Notes under the pieces: model-generated
Told to the model about the DNA's origin: nothing
Seen by the model: only the letters and a program-made list of their open reading frames with translations
The model's database searches: none
Shown: piece by piece, positions 34,608 to 47,040 of the stretch
Layout of the letters: every line of letters begins with the position of its first letter
Numbering within the stretch: the stretch's first letter is position 1
NCBI RefSeq assembly: GCF_002939705.1
Contig: NZ_MDCB01000005.1
Span: 124,001-188,000, forward strand
Reading direction: 5' to 3'
Origin: Xanthomonas albilineans
Lineage (GTDB): Bacteria > Pseudomonadota > Gammaproteobacteria > Xanthomonadales > Xanthomonadaceae
DNA: 64,000 nt
Translations under genes and position numbers: made by a program

Positions 34608-36494
34608 TCAGTTCTTCTTGCTCGCCACCCAGCGCTCGATCTTTCCCTGCAGCACGTTCAGCGGCATCGTGCCATCCTTCACGAGTTCGGCGTGGAATTG
34701 GCGAATATCGAACCTGGGCCCCAACTGCGCGCTTGCGTTGTCGCGCAGTTGCATGATCTTCATCTCGCCGATCTTGTAGGACAGTGCCTGCCCGGGAAGG
34801 GCCATGTAGCGCTCGGTCTCGGCTTCTGCGTCGGTGCGGCTAGTGGCCGAGTTATCCAGCATGTAGGCAATCGCCTGCTCGCGGGTCCAGCCCAGGCTGT
34901 GCAGGCCGGTATCCACCACCAAGCGGATCGCGCGCCACAAGTCGTTATGCAGATAGCCGAAATAATTGTAAGGATCCTGATACAGGTTCAGCTGCTTGCC
35001 CAGCGATTCTGCGTACATGCCCCAGCCTTCGATGAAGGCGGTCTCGCCGCCGAAACGGCGGAACTTGGGTAGATTGGTCAGTTCTTGCTGTAGGCCCAGC
35101 TGCAAGTGGTGGCCGGGGATGGCCTCGTGCAGATATCGGCTCTCGGCATCCCAGGTCTTGCGATTGGGTAGGTCGGATGTGTTGACGTAGAAGATGCCGG
35201 GTTGGTGGCCATCCTCGCTGGGTGGCATGTACGAGCTGCCGGTGGTCGATTGCGCCCGATTCGGTTCCATCGGGCGGATCTCCAATCTGGCCTTCGGCAT
35301 GAGCGTGAACATGGGCGGCATCGCTGCATTCACCCTGCTTTGCAGGTTACGGTAATCGTTCAGCAGTTCGTCTTCGCTGTTGAAAGTGAAGCGTTTGTCG
35401 TTTTGCATGAACTTAAAGAACTTCTGCATCGAGCCACGGAAGCGGACCTGCTTCATCACCGTCTGGATCTGGCCCTGGATGCGTGCCACCTCGTCCAGGC
35501 CGATCTGGTGGATCTGCGCCGGTGTTAGGTCGGTGGTGGTGCTTTGACGCACGTCGTGGGCGTACCAGGCCTCGCCATTGGGCAGGGCGCCGATGCCGGC
35601 ACTGACGCGCGTGGCCGGCAAGTATTGCGTGGCGATGAAGCCGCGCAGGGCGCGGTAAGCGGGCATGATCCGGTACTCGATCATGCGCTTGTATTCGGCG
35701 GTGATGCGTTGTTTCTCGGCCTCGGGAATGTCCGCTGGCAGATTACGCACCGGCCCCCAGAACAGGCTCTCCTCGGCGGTGGGCTTGATGACCGCATCCA
35801 ATTGCGGCAGTACTTTTTCCATCAGGGCGCGTGGCTGCACGACGCCGGCCTGCATGCCTTCGCGCATGTTGGCGATGGCTTGGTTGAACAGTGTCGGGAT
35901 GCCGAGTGCGCGTCGCGACCAGTTGTCGTAGTCCTTGATCGTATGGAAGGGTTGCGCGCCGGCACCGGAGCCAAGCATCGCCATGATGCTGCCGACGTTG
36001 TAGAACTGGTTCACCGGCTGCATCCAGCTCGGATATTTCTCTGCCTCCAGCGCGTTGCGCGCGTCGCTGACGAAGATCTCGTAACTGAGAAGGTCCTGCC
36101 CGCTGAGTCCGTCCTTGCCGATCGCCTCGGCTTTGTTCAACCACTCCACGGTGAAGTCGTGCGATTGCTGACGGAAGGCCGCGGAGAGGAAATTCGGTAA
36201 TTGGTCGTTGTAGCGACTGTCGCCCTGGAATGTTGCCTGTAGCGGGTTTTGCTTGAGCGAGGCTTCCCAGTAGTCGTCGTACAGGCGGTTCAGTCGCTGG
36301 GCCTTGGTCAGCGCCACTGTGACCGGGGCATGCGGCACTGCGCGCGCCTTGTGCGTCTTGCTGGTTTTGCCCTTGGTTTGCGTGGCTTGCTGTTTGGCGG
36401 TTTTTTTCTTGGTCGCGTCCGCCGGTGTTGCCAGCGACAGGCTCAGGGCGGCGGCGATGGCGAGAGGCAATAGGCGGGGAAAGCTGGACGGCAT
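34608..36494 (-). CDS. DUF885 family zinc-protease-like exported protein
   Basis: 628-residue exported protein. The signal peptide is LLPLAIAAALSLSLATPADA, followed by a Lys/Thr-rich linker (KKKTAKQQATQTKGKTS). The large DUF885 domain carries the metal-binding HEAIPGHHLQ motif near residue 460 and the downstream FIEGWGMYAE Glu, so it is probably a zinc metallocarboxypeptidase-like hydrolase. GGAG stands 6 bases before ATG 36494, which makes the 628-residue form preferable to the six-residue longer one. Substrate unknown. It lies upstream of, and in the same direction as, nothing obvious; the next minus-strand genes belong to the yhhQ unit. Confidence 0.85.
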   Translation of the reverse strand: MPSSFPRLLPLAIAAALSLSLATPADATKKKTAKQQATQTKGKTSKTHKARAVPHAPVTVALTKAQRLNRLYDDYWEASLKQNPLQATFQGDSRYNDQLPNFLSAAFRQQSHDFTVEWLNKAEAIGKDGLSGQDLLSYEIFVSDARNALEAEKYPSWMQPVNQFYNVGSIMAMLGSGAGAQPFHTIKDYDNWSRRALGIPTLFNQAIANMREGMQAGVVQPRALMEKVLPQLDAVIKPTAEESLFWGPVRNLPADIPEAEKQRITAEYKRMIEYRIMPAYRALRGFIATQYLPATRVSAGIGALPNGEAWYAHDVRQSTTTDLTPAQIHQIGLDEVARIQGQIQTVMKQVRFRGSMQKFFKFMQNDKRFTFNSEDELLNDYRNLQSRVNAAMPPMFTLMPKARLEIRPMEPNRAQSTTGSSYMPPSEDGHQPGIFYVNTSDLPNRKTWDAESRYLHEAIPGHHLQLGLQQELTNLPKFRRFGGETAFIEGWGMYAESLGKQLNLYQDPYNYFGYLHNDLWRAIRLVVDTGLHSLGWTREQAIAYMLDNSATSRTDAEAETERYMALPGQALSYKIGEMKIMQLRDNASAQLGPRFDIRQFHAELVKDGTMPLNVLQGKIERWVASKKN

Positions 36495-36579
36495 TGCGGA
36501 CTCCAACGACAAGCGAGGGGAGGTTGTCCGATCCGTATCGCAGCGGTGACGCGCCGCGGCGACAGGAGGTGGGACGACC

Positions 36580-37353
36580 TCAAGCGGCTGCGGCTTCTTC
36601 GCGTAACTGTTCGGCCCGCTCGGGGGTCAGGTAATCGGTGATCAGGCGGCGCATCAGATACAGCAGCGGGAGCAGCAGGATCGCCAGCAACATCTTGCAG
36701 ATGTAGTTCAACGTGCTTACCGCGAGGAACAACGGAATCGACCAGTGCTGCGGGCCCAGCACGAACGCGATGTAGATGACCACGTAGCTGTCGATCAGTT
36801 GCGACACTGCGGTGGAGCCGGTGGCGCGCAGCCAGACGTGCTTTTCGCCAGTGCTGCTGCGGATGTGATGGAACACCGCCACATCGATCAACTGGCCGGT
36901 CATGAACGCGACCAACGAGCCGCCGATGGTCCACAGTCCCTGCCCGAACACCGCGGCAAATGCGGCCTGGTAATTCGGTACTCCTTGGTTTTGCGCCGCG
37001 CTGACCCAGAACCCGGCTGGCGACAATGCGATCGCGGCGAACGCAAACAGGAAGCCGTAACCGATCAGCCCCACCGCCAGCCAGGAGATGAAGCGCACGC
37101 CGCGGCGGCCGAAGAACTCATTGATGGTGTCGGTAAGGATGAACACCAGTGGCCACAACAGGGTGCCGGCGGTGAAGTTCATCGAGCCTTTCTGGCCGAA
37201 CAGGTTCCAGTTCAGCGGTGCGATGCCGAGCGTGTCCTCCAGGGCGAAGATCTTGACCCCGATGAACTCGGCCAGCGCTGCATTGACGCAGAAGAACGCG
37301 GCCAGTGCGATGAAGAGTCGAACGGCGCGATCGTCTAGCGTGCCAGTGTGCAT
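36580..37353 (-). CDS. yhhQ: queuosine precursor transporter (YhhQ family)
   Basis: 257-residue inner-membrane protein with about six or seven helices, matching the YhhQ/COG1738 vitamin-like precursor transporters that import preQ0/preQ1. Family segments: AEFIGVKIFAL, GTLLWPLVFILTDTINEFFGRRGVRFISW (the highly conserved TDxxNExxG motif), GSLVAFMTGQLIDVAVFHHIR and STAVSQLIDSYVVIYIAF. It starts one base after the DUF502 stop, so the two genes form an operon. Transport of queuine precursors is inferred from the family. Confidence 0.9.
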   Translation of the reverse strand: MHTGTLDDRAVRLFIALAAFFCVNAALAEFIGVKIFALEDTLGIAPLNWNLFGQKGSMNFTAGTLLWPLVFILTDTINEFFGRRGVRFISWLAVGLIGYGFLFAFAAIALSPAGFWVSAAQNQGVPNYQAAFAAVFGQGLWTIGGSLVAFMTGQLIDVAVFHHIRSSTGEKHVWLRATGSTAVSQLIDSYVVIYIAFVLGPQHWSIPLFLAVSTLNYICKMLLAILLLPLLYLMRRLITDYLTPERAEQLREEAAAA

Positions 37354-37354
37354 G

Positions 37355-38032
37355 TCAACGGTCCATGGTCCGGGTGAATGGTACGCTGTCCGGAGCGACC
37401 GCGCCGCCGGAAATGATGAAGCTCATCGCCTGATCCACGCTCCAGTCCGTCGGGGTAAGCCGTTCCACCGGGACGATTTCCAGATAGCCGGAGGTCGGGT
37501 TTGGTGTGGTCGGCACGTAGACCGCGGCTAATTCGCGGCCGCTGTCTTGTTCGCGGATCACCCGCGTCACCAGGCCCACCGCTTTCATGTCGCGGTGCGG
37601 GAAGTCGATCAGCACCACGCGTTGGGTGCTGCCGGGCTGGGTCTGCAGGATGTCCAGCAGCTTGCGTGCGCTGTCGTAGACCACGCTGGCCAGCGGAATG
37701 CGCCGCATCACTGCCTCGAACCAGCCCAGCAAGCGTTGCCCGATCATGCGCCGGCTGAGAATGCCGACCAGCAGGATCGCCGCCAGCGTGGCGATCAGCG
37801 CGATGGTGTCCTGTACCCACAGTGCTGTTGCCCAGCCCAGTGCCTGCGGGAACGAGGCGGCAATGCGCGCCGAGAGTGGCACCACCCACGGGCTACTGAT
37901 GCCCGACAGCAGCACGAATACGAATTTGACCACCACCCAGGTCAGCCAAATTGGCAGCAAGGTGAGCAGGCCGGTGAGGAACAGCCGTTGCAAGGATGGG
38001 CGCGGAGATGATGCTTGGGGATCTGGCGACAT
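37355..38032 (-). CDS. DUF502 family membrane protein
   Basis: 225-residue protein with two membrane spans (LFLTGLLTLLPIWLTWVVVKFVFVLLSGI and LWVQDTIALIATLAAILLVGILS) and a soluble C-terminal domain with VYDSARKLLDILQ, RVVLIDFPHRDMKAVGLVTR and VYVPTTPNPTSGYLEIVP. This is the DUF502 family, conserved in many bacteria and related to plant COV proteins. No biochemical role is proven. It is cotranscribed with yhhQ. Confidence 0.88.
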   Translation of the reverse strand: MSPDPQASSPRPSLQRLFLTGLLTLLPIWLTWVVVKFVFVLLSGISSPWVVPLSARIAASFPQALGWATALWVQDTIALIATLAAILLVGILSRRMIGQRLLGWFEAVMRRIPLASVVYDSARKLLDILQTQPGSTQRVVLIDFPHRDMKAVGLVTRVIREQDSGRELAAVYVPTTPNPTSGYLEIVPVERLTPTDWSVDQAMSFIISGGAVAPDSVPFTRTMDR

Positions 38033-38298
38033 TCGCCTAGTGTAGTGGAGCGTCGTGCCTGCGGGGATAGTCTTATGTGGTGGCGTCTATGCGGATATGG
38101 TGAAGTTCAGTGTTGATTTGCTCAGCTCGACTGTTTGCGGTTGATCTACGGCCGCTTTCGCGTGTGCGCCACAAGCATGTCGCGCGCAACTATTTTGGTC
38201 GGGGCTGGGCGGGTGGTCAGGTCGGATATGCCTTGCGTCGGCAGAGCGGCGCTGCCGCCTGCGTGCATTCCCGCCGACGGCGCGTCATGCGTTGGGCG

Positions 38299-39165
38299 TC
38301 AGAACAGCAAGGCCGACATCTTGCGCCGGTAGCGGCCGACCAGATCCGCGTCCTCGATGACACGGAACGCATCGATGAGCGATTTTTTTGCCAGTCCATC
38401 GCCGAACTCGCGGTCCTGCCGCAGCATGTCCAGGAAGTGCTCCAGTGCCGCTTCATCGTCGCCGTCGACCAGATGCCGCACGCCCAACAGATGGCGTGCC
38501 GTCAGATCGGTCGGATCCTGCGCAAGCGCAGCCTGCAATGCCTCTAAAGGCGGCGCTGACTGCAGCGCGCTGACGAAGCTCAGCCGTGCCCGTGCACGCA
38601 CCGCGCGGTCGTCGGTGGCCAAATTGGCCGGCAGAGCATCGAGCAGCGCCTCGGCCTCGCTGGCGGCGCCGGTCTTGATCAGTGCCAGGGCCAGATCCAG
38701 CTTCAGTTCGTCCTTGTCCGGCTCGGCCGCCACCGCATCGCGCAGGCGGCGCACCTCGGCATGTGGGTCCAGCACCGCCGTCGGGGCATCGCCCTGCTGG
38801 GAGGTGTCTTGCGCCGGTAACGGTTCGACACCGTGCTGTTTGAGGAACGCGCGCAACTGACTTTCCGGCAGTGCGCCGGGGAAACCATCGACCAATTGAC
38901 CGTCCTTGACTAGGAACACCGTCGGTACCGAACGAATCTGGAAGGCCGCGGCGATCTGCTGTTCCTGGTCCACATCGACCTTGGCTAGCACGAAGCCGCC
39001 GTTGTACTCGGTTGCCAGTTTCTCCAGGAGCGGGGTTAGAGTTTTGCACGGGCCGCACCAAGAGGCCCAGAAGTCCACCAAAACCGGCGTTTGCATGGAA
39101 TGCTGCAGCACCTCGGTTTCGAAAGTCTCGGTCGTGGCGTCGAAAACGTAGGGCGTGTCGGACAT
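38299..39165 (-). CDS. cnoX: thioredoxin-TPR chaperedoxin (CnoX/YbbN-like)
   Basis: 288-residue cytosolic protein. Residues 10-115 form a thioredoxin domain with VLVDFWASWCGPCKTLTPLL (active CGPC) and the cis-Pro loop IRSVPTVFL. Residues 140-288 are tetratricopeptide-like helices (LALALIKTGAASEAEALLDAL; ALAQDPTDLTARHLLGVRHL). This is the CnoX/YbbN layout, which combines holdase and redox protection and delivers clients to GroEL. The intact CxxC active site suggests it is redox-active, unlike E. coli YbbN. It starts at ATG 39165; the upstream neighbour is on the other strand. Confidence 0.92.
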   Translation of the reverse strand: MSDTPYVFDATTETFETEVLQHSMQTPVLVDFWASWCGPCKTLTPLLEKLATEYNGGFVLAKVDVDQEQQIAAAFQIRSVPTVFLVKDGQLVDGFPGALPESQLRAFLKQHGVEPLPAQDTSQQGDAPTAVLDPHAEVRRLRDAVAAEPDKDELKLDLALALIKTGAASEAEALLDALPANLATDDRAVRARARLSFVSALQSAPPLEALQAALAQDPTDLTARHLLGVRHLVDGDDEAALEHFLDMLRQDREFGDGLAKKSLIDAFRVIEDADLVGRYRRKMSALLF

Positions 39166-39316
39166 GGGGGCATCGTGTCAGGCAAGAAGATAGCCTCTTC
39201 ATGGTAGCAACTCCGTGCCGATGCAAGGGTGGTCGCGGCATGGATGTCGGGGCGGTCTGCAACCGCCACACTATGCGGATTCGGTCAGTGGCGTGCGCAG
39301 GGCGCGGGAGCGATGA

Positions 39317-39940
39317 ATGACGAAAATGGGCGAATGCGTGCTGCGCGGGGTCGGCTCCTTGCTGGCGCTCGGCGCGGTTGCGGCGATGGTGGGGTTCGGT
39401 ATGGCCTTGCCAGCCTATCTGCCTTGGTCGCATCCGCTGGCCTTGCTGGGGGCACGCGGAATTCCACATGCCTGGGCCTTTAATCTGTTGGCCTTCGTGC
39501 TGCCAGGGGCGTTGGCGATCGCGCTGGCGCTGCGCCTGCTGCTACAGGCCGGTCGTGGCGCGACCTGGTCGTTGCGTGTGGGTGGGCAGGTGTTATTACT
39601 GGCCGGGCTGGCGTTTGCCTGCATCGGCCTGTTGCCGTTGGATCCGGCCGATCTGCAGTCGCGCGCCACGCAAATGCACGCTAGTGCCTGGCTGCTGTGG
39701 GTGGTGGCGCTGGTGGCGTCGGCGGGTCTGTTGGGCCTCGGCGCCTATTGCGATCCCGCCGCGCGCGCTTGGGCGAGCCTGGCGCTGGCGGTGGCGCTGC
39801 TGGCCGCGCTGGGTGCCTTCGCCTTGGACCGACTGTTGTCGCCGCCGTTGGCGCAACGGCTGGTGTTCGTGCTGTGGTGGGGATGGCTGGCGCTATTGGC
39901 CTGCTGGTCTGGCCCGCAGGCGCCACGGCAGCGCCGTTGA
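39317..39940 (+). CDS. DUF998 membrane protein
   Basis: 207-residue inner-membrane protein with about six hydrophobic helices, among them GVGSLLALGAVAAMVGFGMAL, AFNLLAFVLPGALAIALALRLLL, LLLAGLAFACIGLLPLD and LLWVVALVASAGLLGLGAYC. The pattern, with a conserved FNLLAFVLPG motif and the loop after GLLPLD, fits the DUF998 family. Function unknown. GGGAG is 6-7 bases before ATG 39317. It precedes leuS by 145 bases on the same strand, so it may or may not share its transcript. Confidence 0.75.
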   Translation: MTKMGECVLRGVGSLLALGAVAAMVGFGMALPAYLPWSHPLALLGARGIPHAWAFNLLAFVLPGALAIALALRLLLQAGRGATWSLRVGGQVLLLAGLAFACIGLLPLDPADLQSRATQMHASAWLLWVVALVASAGLLGLGAYCDPAARAWASLALAVALLAALGAFALDRLLSPPLAQRLVFVLWWGWLALLACWSGPQAPRQRR

Positions 39941-40052
39941 GCGGTGCAAGGTCGTCGTGGTTGTGGCGAACGGCGCGTCGGTGATATGTCGCCGTGTCGG
40001 TGCCGTCCGTCGCCCGGGATTGGAGCGGCTTGCCGCGCTACGGTACCCTTAG

Positions 40053-42728
<2,676 letters not shown>

Positions 42729-42868
42729 GTCAGCGTGTCGCTGTCGCGCCAGGGTTGCGTGCCGTGGCCGCATTCGCGCGGCGCGGCGTGTCTCAACCCG
42801 CGTTCACGCGCCATCGGGCAGGCTAAGCGCCTGTTGCCGCGCCCCGCCAGCTCCTCCAGACTGTGTCC

Positions 42869-43453
42869 ATGACCCGACTCCTGTTTGCCCTTGTCTTCGT
42901 AGTGTCCCTGGCGGCCTGCGGCTTCCACCTGCGCGACAAGCTGACCCTGCCGGCGGATACGCACGCGGTGAAAGTGGTGTCTTCGGCACCCTACAGCGAG
43001 TTGGCCAAATTGCTCGAGCGCGGCCTGCGCGCCGCTGGTGCGCAGATCGCGCCGAAGGACGTCGATACGGACGTGGCGCGGTTGGAAGTGCTGTCCGAGC
43101 GCTGGGGCGACCTGCCGATCGCGCTCGACGCCCAAGGCCGCGCGCAGGAGTACAGCCTGCGCTATGCGGCGATCTTCCTGTTCCGCCGGGCCGACGGCAG
43201 CGTGTTGGTGCCGCAGCAGGTGATCGAACTGTCGCGCGATTACGTTGCACCGCCCACCGACGCCACCGGTACCACTACCGAACGCGAGATCCTCGCCGAC
43301 GAACTGCGCCGGGAGATGTCGGCCTCGATGCTGCGTCGGATCGACAGCGTGGTGCGGGCGGAAGTGCGGGCAGGCAAGAACGTCAACGCTGCGCCGCCAG
43401 CCGCTACGGGTACCCCGGTCGAGGGCAAGCCGGCACCCTCGTCGAAGCCTTGA
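42869..43453 (+). CDS. lptE: LPS-assembly lipoprotein LptE
   Basis: 194-residue outer-membrane lipoprotein that plugs LptD during lipopolysaccharide insertion. The signal sequence LLFALVFVVSLAACGFHLR has a lipobox (LAAC) with the lipidated Cys at about residue 17 and the typical CGFHLR start. Later DLPIALDAQGRAQEYSLRYAAIFLFRRADGSVL matches the family. An in-frame GTG six bases upstream (42863) is possible; the ATG at 42869 was chosen. The C-terminus ends in a Pro/Ala-rich tail. It is located between leuS and holA as in most proteobacteria. Confidence 0.9.
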   Translation: MTRLLFALVFVVSLAACGFHLRDKLTLPADTHAVKVVSSAPYSELAKLLERGLRAAGAQIAPKDVDTDVARLEVLSERWGDLPIALDAQGRAQEYSLRYAAIFLFRRADGSVLVPQQVIELSRDYVAPPTDATGTTTEREILADELRREMSASMLRRIDSVVRAEVRAGKNVNAAPPAATGTPVEGKPAPSSKP

Positions 43454-43557
43454 ACGCCTGCCCGCCGCCGTTGCGCGCGGTGCAGGCACTGCCTGGCGCA
43501 GTCGGCGTGCTCAGGATCCGTTGCTTGCGCCACATCGCCACAGCGTAGGCTGTCGTC

Positions 43558-44592
43558 ATGGAACTGCGTCCCGAACAACTGCTCACCCAGCCTGCCGCGC
43601 AGCCGCTGCACCCGGTCTATTTGATCGCCGGTCCGGAAACCTTGCGGGTGTTGGAGGCGGCCGATGCGGTGCGCGCCCGTGCGCGCGCCGCCGGCATCGG
43701 CGAGCGCGAGGTGTTCGATGCCGATGGACGCGACTTCGACTGGGACCAACTCTATTCCAGCTTCAATTCTCCCAGCCTGTTCAGCCCGCGACGGCTGATT
43801 GAGTTGCGCTTGCCCAGCGGTAAGCCCGGCAAAGAGGGGAGCGAGGTGATCGCCGCGTTCTGCGCCGATCCGCCGCCGGACGTGGTGTTGCTGATCACCT
43901 GCAACGAGTGGAGCAAGGCGCACCAAGGCAAATGGGCCGATGCGGTCGGGCGCATCGGCGTGATTGCGGTGGCTTGGGCGATCAAGCCGCACGAATTAGG
44001 CGATTGGATCGAGCGGCGCCTGCGCGGCAAGGGCCTGCGTGCCGATGCCGGCGCAGTGCAGCGGCTGGCCGAGCGGGTCGAGGGCAATCTGCTTGCGGCG
44101 GCGCAGGAAATCGACAAGCTGGCTTTGCTGAGCGACGGACAGGGGCTGGACGTGGCGGCGATGGAGTCGCTGGTCGCCGATGCGGCGCGCTACGATGTGT
44201 TCCGGCTGGCCGAGGCCACCTTGGGCGGGCAGGCGCCGGCGGTGCGGCGCATGCTCGCCGGTCTGCGCGCCGAAGGCGAGGCGGTGGCGGCGTTGTTGCC
44301 GATCCTAATCAAGGAACTGTTGCGCACGGCGGTACTGGCCAAGGTGCAGGCGGCCGGTGGCAATCTGGCCGCGGAGATGAAGGCACAGGGTATTTGGGAA
44401 GCGCGGCAGGCGCCGTTCAAGCGTGCTTTGCAACGCCATTGCGCGCCGCGCCGCTGGGAGCGCTTCGCTGCCGAGGCCGGACGTATCGACCGCATCGCCA
44501 AGGGGCGTGCCGACGGCGATGCCTGGATCGCGTTGGAACGCCTGTTGCTGGCTGTCGCCGAGGCGCGTGCGGTGCGGTTGTTGGTGGTATGA
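43558..44592 (+). CDS. holA: DNA polymerase III subunit delta
   Basis: 344-residue clamp-loader subunit. Typical blocks: MELRPEQLLTQ at the N-terminus, HPVYLIAGPETLRVLEAADAVR, LFSPRRLIELRLPSG, LGDWIERRLRGKGLR, LAERVEGNLLAAAQEIDKLALL, and the C-terminal LFKRALQR-like helices with LLLAVAEARA. Lacks a functional P-loop, as usual for HolA. It assembles with delta-prime and tau to load the sliding clamp. The order holA-nadD is conserved. Confidence 0.93.
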   Translation: MELRPEQLLTQPAAQPLHPVYLIAGPETLRVLEAADAVRARARAAGIGEREVFDADGRDFDWDQLYSSFNSPSLFSPRRLIELRLPSGKPGKEGSEVIAAFCADPPPDVVLLITCNEWSKAHQGKWADAVGRIGVIAVAWAIKPHELGDWIERRLRGKGLRADAGAVQRLAERVEGNLLAAAQEIDKLALLSDGQGLDVAAMESLVADAARYDVFRLAEATLGGQAPAVRRMLAGLRAEGEAVAALLPILIKELLRTAVLAKVQAAGGNLAAEMKAQGIWEARQAPFKRALQRHCAPRRWERFAAEAGRIDRIAKGRADGDAWIALERLLLAVAEARAVRLLVV

Positions 44593-44708
44593 AAGCCGGG
44601 ACCCGTGAGAGCGGGGTTCCCGCGAGGACGTACAGTGCTACCTCCGACACCGGCACGCTGACCCGCGAATCGTCGGGTCACCGTCAAGATGCCGTTGCAT
44701 CAGTAGCA

Positions 44709-45398
44709 TTGAGCTTTTCCGGGTCCGGGCTCCACCTCATCTACGGCGGCACGTTCGATCCCGTCCACAACGGACATTTGGCGATCGCGCGCGCGGCGCG
44801 CGATGCGTTCGGTGTGGCGGTGCGGATGATGCCGGCCGCCGATCCACCGCATCGTCCCGCGCCGGGTGCCGATGTGCAGCAGCGCTGTGCGATGCTGGCA
44901 CTGGCAATCGCCGATGAGTCGGAGCTGCTGCTGGATCTGCGCGAGGTGCGCCGCGCATCGGCGCAGCCAGGCGTGGCGTCCTATAGCATCGATACGGTGC
45001 GCGAACTACGCGCCGAACTCGGCGTCGACGCACCGTTGGCCTTGCTGATTGGTGCCGACAGCTTGGTTGGTTTCACGGGGTGGCGCGAATGGCGTGCGCT
45101 GCTCGATACCGTCCATCTGATCGTTGCCGATCGCCCCGGTAGTGGCTGGCAACAGGCACTGCCTGAAGCATTGACGCAGGCGCTGGCCGGGCGCTGGGCC
45201 GCTTCGCCGCAGGCGTTGGCGGCTGCGGCGGGTGGTCTATTGTGGTGCCTGCGGCAGCCGTTGCGTACCGAATCTGCCAGTCAGGTACGTGCGCGTATTG
45301 CTGCCGGCGGCGATTGGCAGGGACTGCTGCCGGCGGCGGTCGCCGATTACATCCGCGCCCATCGCGTGTATGCAGAAGATGCCAGCACAGCCGACTGA
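44709..45398 (+). CDS. nadD: nicotinate-nucleotide adenylyltransferase
   Basis: 229-residue NAD-biosynthesis enzyme that makes NaAD from nicotinate mononucleotide and ATP. It has the nucleotidyltransferase motif [19 protein letters not shown] at the N-terminus, [27 protein letters not shown] and the C-terminal ATP-binding [27 protein letters not shown] (with the variant of SSTxVR). The open frame extends far upstream, but the family N-terminus fixes the start at TTG 44709. Rare start codon, consistent with low expression. The enzyme lies between holA and rsfS as usual. Confidence 0.92.
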   Translation: MSFSGSGLHLIYGGTFDPVHNGHLAIARAARDAFGVAVRMMPAADPPHRPAPGADVQQRCAMLALAIADESELLLDLREVRRASAQPGVASYSIDTVRELRAELGVDAPLALLIGADSLVGFTGWREWRALLDTVHLIVADRPGSGWQQALPEALTQALAGRWAASPQALAAAAGGLLWCLRQPLRTESASQVRARIAAGGDWQGLLPAAVADYIRAHRVYAEDASTAD

Positions 45399-45453
45399 AT
45401 ACGTGTCGTCGCAGGCTCCCCTATACTTTTCCCATTCCATCGAGTTCGCCGCT

Positions 45454-45867
45454 TTGTCCAATCAAGCCCACGTCATCAAGACCCAAGTCCCCAACCCGCC
45501 GCCGCCACTGCCGGTTTTGCTCGCCCACGTTCGCGAGGCAGTCGAGGAGCTCAAGGCCAAGGAGGTGGTGGAAATCGACGTGCGCGGCAAGTCCAGCGTC
45601 ACCGATTACCTAGTGATCGTCTCCGGCACCTCCACGCGCCACGTCAAGTCGATCGCCGACGAAGTCATCAAGTACGCCAAACGCCTGGATTTGATGCCGC
45701 TGGGCGTGGAAGGCGAACGTGAAGCGGAATGGGTACTGGTCGATCTCGGCGATGTGGTGGTGCATGTGATGCTGCCGCGCGTGCGCGAATTCTATGCGTT
45801 GGAGCGTCTTTGGACGGTCGGCGATCAGCCGCCGAGCGATGCCGAAGAGGATCATGGGGGAGTATGA
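45454..45867 (+). CDS. rsfS: ribosome silencing factor RsfS
   Basis: 137-residue protein (Iojap family) that binds ribosomal protein uL14 and blocks subunit joining in starvation. Blocks: [44 protein letters not shown] and [34 protein letters not shown]. The start is a TTG at 45454; no ATG fits the family length. It is coupled by ATGA to the J-domain gene that follows, an unusual neighbour since rlmH normally comes next. Confidence 0.92.
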   Translation: MSNQAHVIKTQVPNPPPPLPVLLAHVREAVEELKAKEVVEIDVRGKSSVTDYLVIVSGTSTRHVKSIADEVIKYAKRLDLMPLGVEGEREAEWVLVDLGDVVVHVMLPRVREFYALERLWTVGDQPPSDAEEDHGGV

Positions 45868-47018
45868 CTAAGCGGCAGGACGGAACCCGTGCCGCGAGTG
45901 GCCAGACGTTGCTCTTGCGGGTGCGTGCTGGCGCAGGCGAGCCGCGTCCGAGCCCAGCACGCAAGCGCTTCGATACGCTGGTCGAACGCCTTGAAAAAAC
46001 CCGCCTGCAACTGCGCGCCTGGCACGAGTCGTTGCCGTGCTGGGAACAGCGTTATCACGAACAGGTCGAGCCGTTGCTGCAGGCGCGCGATATGGCGCAG
46101 GTGCAATTGGTCCGTGAACTGGATGCGGCGTATACCGCCTACAAGCTGAGCAAGCGCGATCGGGCCGATTTATCCGATGCGATCTGCGAACTCGCCGGCC
46201 TGCTCATCGAGGAGGGTGGCTTCGACGATCTGAAATCGGTCTATGACCGCCACAGTGAGGTCGCTTTCGATCAGCAAGTGGCTGAGTCCGATGCGATGTT
46301 GAAGTCGTTGATCGGCGGACAGTTCGGCCTGACCGAGGAGGAGCTGGAGCATGTCCAGTCTCCCGAAGCGTTGTACGCACAGATTCAGCAACGTGTGCAG
46401 GCGCAACAGGCGCATGCGGCCGGGCGCGCGCAACAGCGCGCCAAGGGACACCGAGCTGGCGTGCGCAAGGCGGTGGGCCCGGCGCTCGATCCGCGACAGG
46501 CCTTGCGCACGCTGTACCGCAATCTGGTCGCCGCGTTGCATCCGGATCGTGAGCCCGACCCGCGGCAACGCGAACGCAAGACCGCGCTGATGCAGCGGCT
46601 CAACGGCGCCTATCGCGATGACGATCTGCTGGCTCTGCTGGAATTGCAGATGGAGATTGGCCAGCTAGATCAGGCCGGAATCGCCGCCATGGCCGAGCAA
46701 CAGATCCGCGACTACAACAGCATGCTGGCTGCGCAGTTGAGGCAGATCGAGCAGGAATTGGCGCAGTTGGTCGATGCCTTCATGCACCGCTACGGCCTGG
46801 CCGAAGCGCGCCGGCCGCAGCCGCAACGCCTGGACGCGTTGATGGCGCGGCTCAAGCGCCAATTGCAGGAGGAGTGCCGCGACTATGCCGAAGAACGCGC
46901 TGCTGTTCGGCAGCCTGCCACGTTCAAGCAATGGCTCAAATGGCAACGTGCGCACATGCAAGAGCAAGCGTGCGCCGAAGCCATGCTGGACGTGATGTTC
47001 ACGGTCGAACGCTGGTGA
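45864..47018 (+). CDS. J-domain-containing protein (DnaJ-like)
   Basis: 384-residue soluble protein. A charged alpha-helical N-terminal half ([44 protein letters not shown]) is followed by a J-domain near residues 210-265, in which the HPD tripeptide is present ([30 protein letters not shown]). The C-terminal part is again helical ([22 protein letters not shown]). It lacks the Gly/Phe, zinc and C-terminal domains of DnaJ, so it would be a specialised Hsp70 co-chaperone. It starts inside the rsfS stop (ATGA) and ends 22 bases before rlmH, so all three are probably made from one mRNA. Confidence 0.8.
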   Translation: MTKRQDGTRAASGQTLLLRVRAGAGEPRPSPARKRFDTLVERLEKTRLQLRAWHESLPCWEQRYHEQVEPLLQARDMAQVQLVRELDAAYTAYKLSKRDRADLSDAICELAGLLIEEGGFDDLKSVYDRHSEVAFDQQVAESDAMLKSLIGGQFGLTEEELEHVQSPEALYAQIQQRVQAQQAHAAGRAQQRAKGHRAGVRKAVGPALDPRQALRTLYRNLVAALHPDREPDPRQRERKTALMQRLNGAYRDDDLLALLELQMEIGQLDQAGIAAMAEQQIRDYNSMLAAQLRQIEQELAQLVDAFMHRYGLAEARRPQPQRLDALMARLKRQLQEECRDYAEERAAVRQPATFKQWLKWQRAHMQEQACAEAMLDVMFTVERW

Positions 47019-47040
47019 TGTGCGTGGCGAGCCCGAGGCG

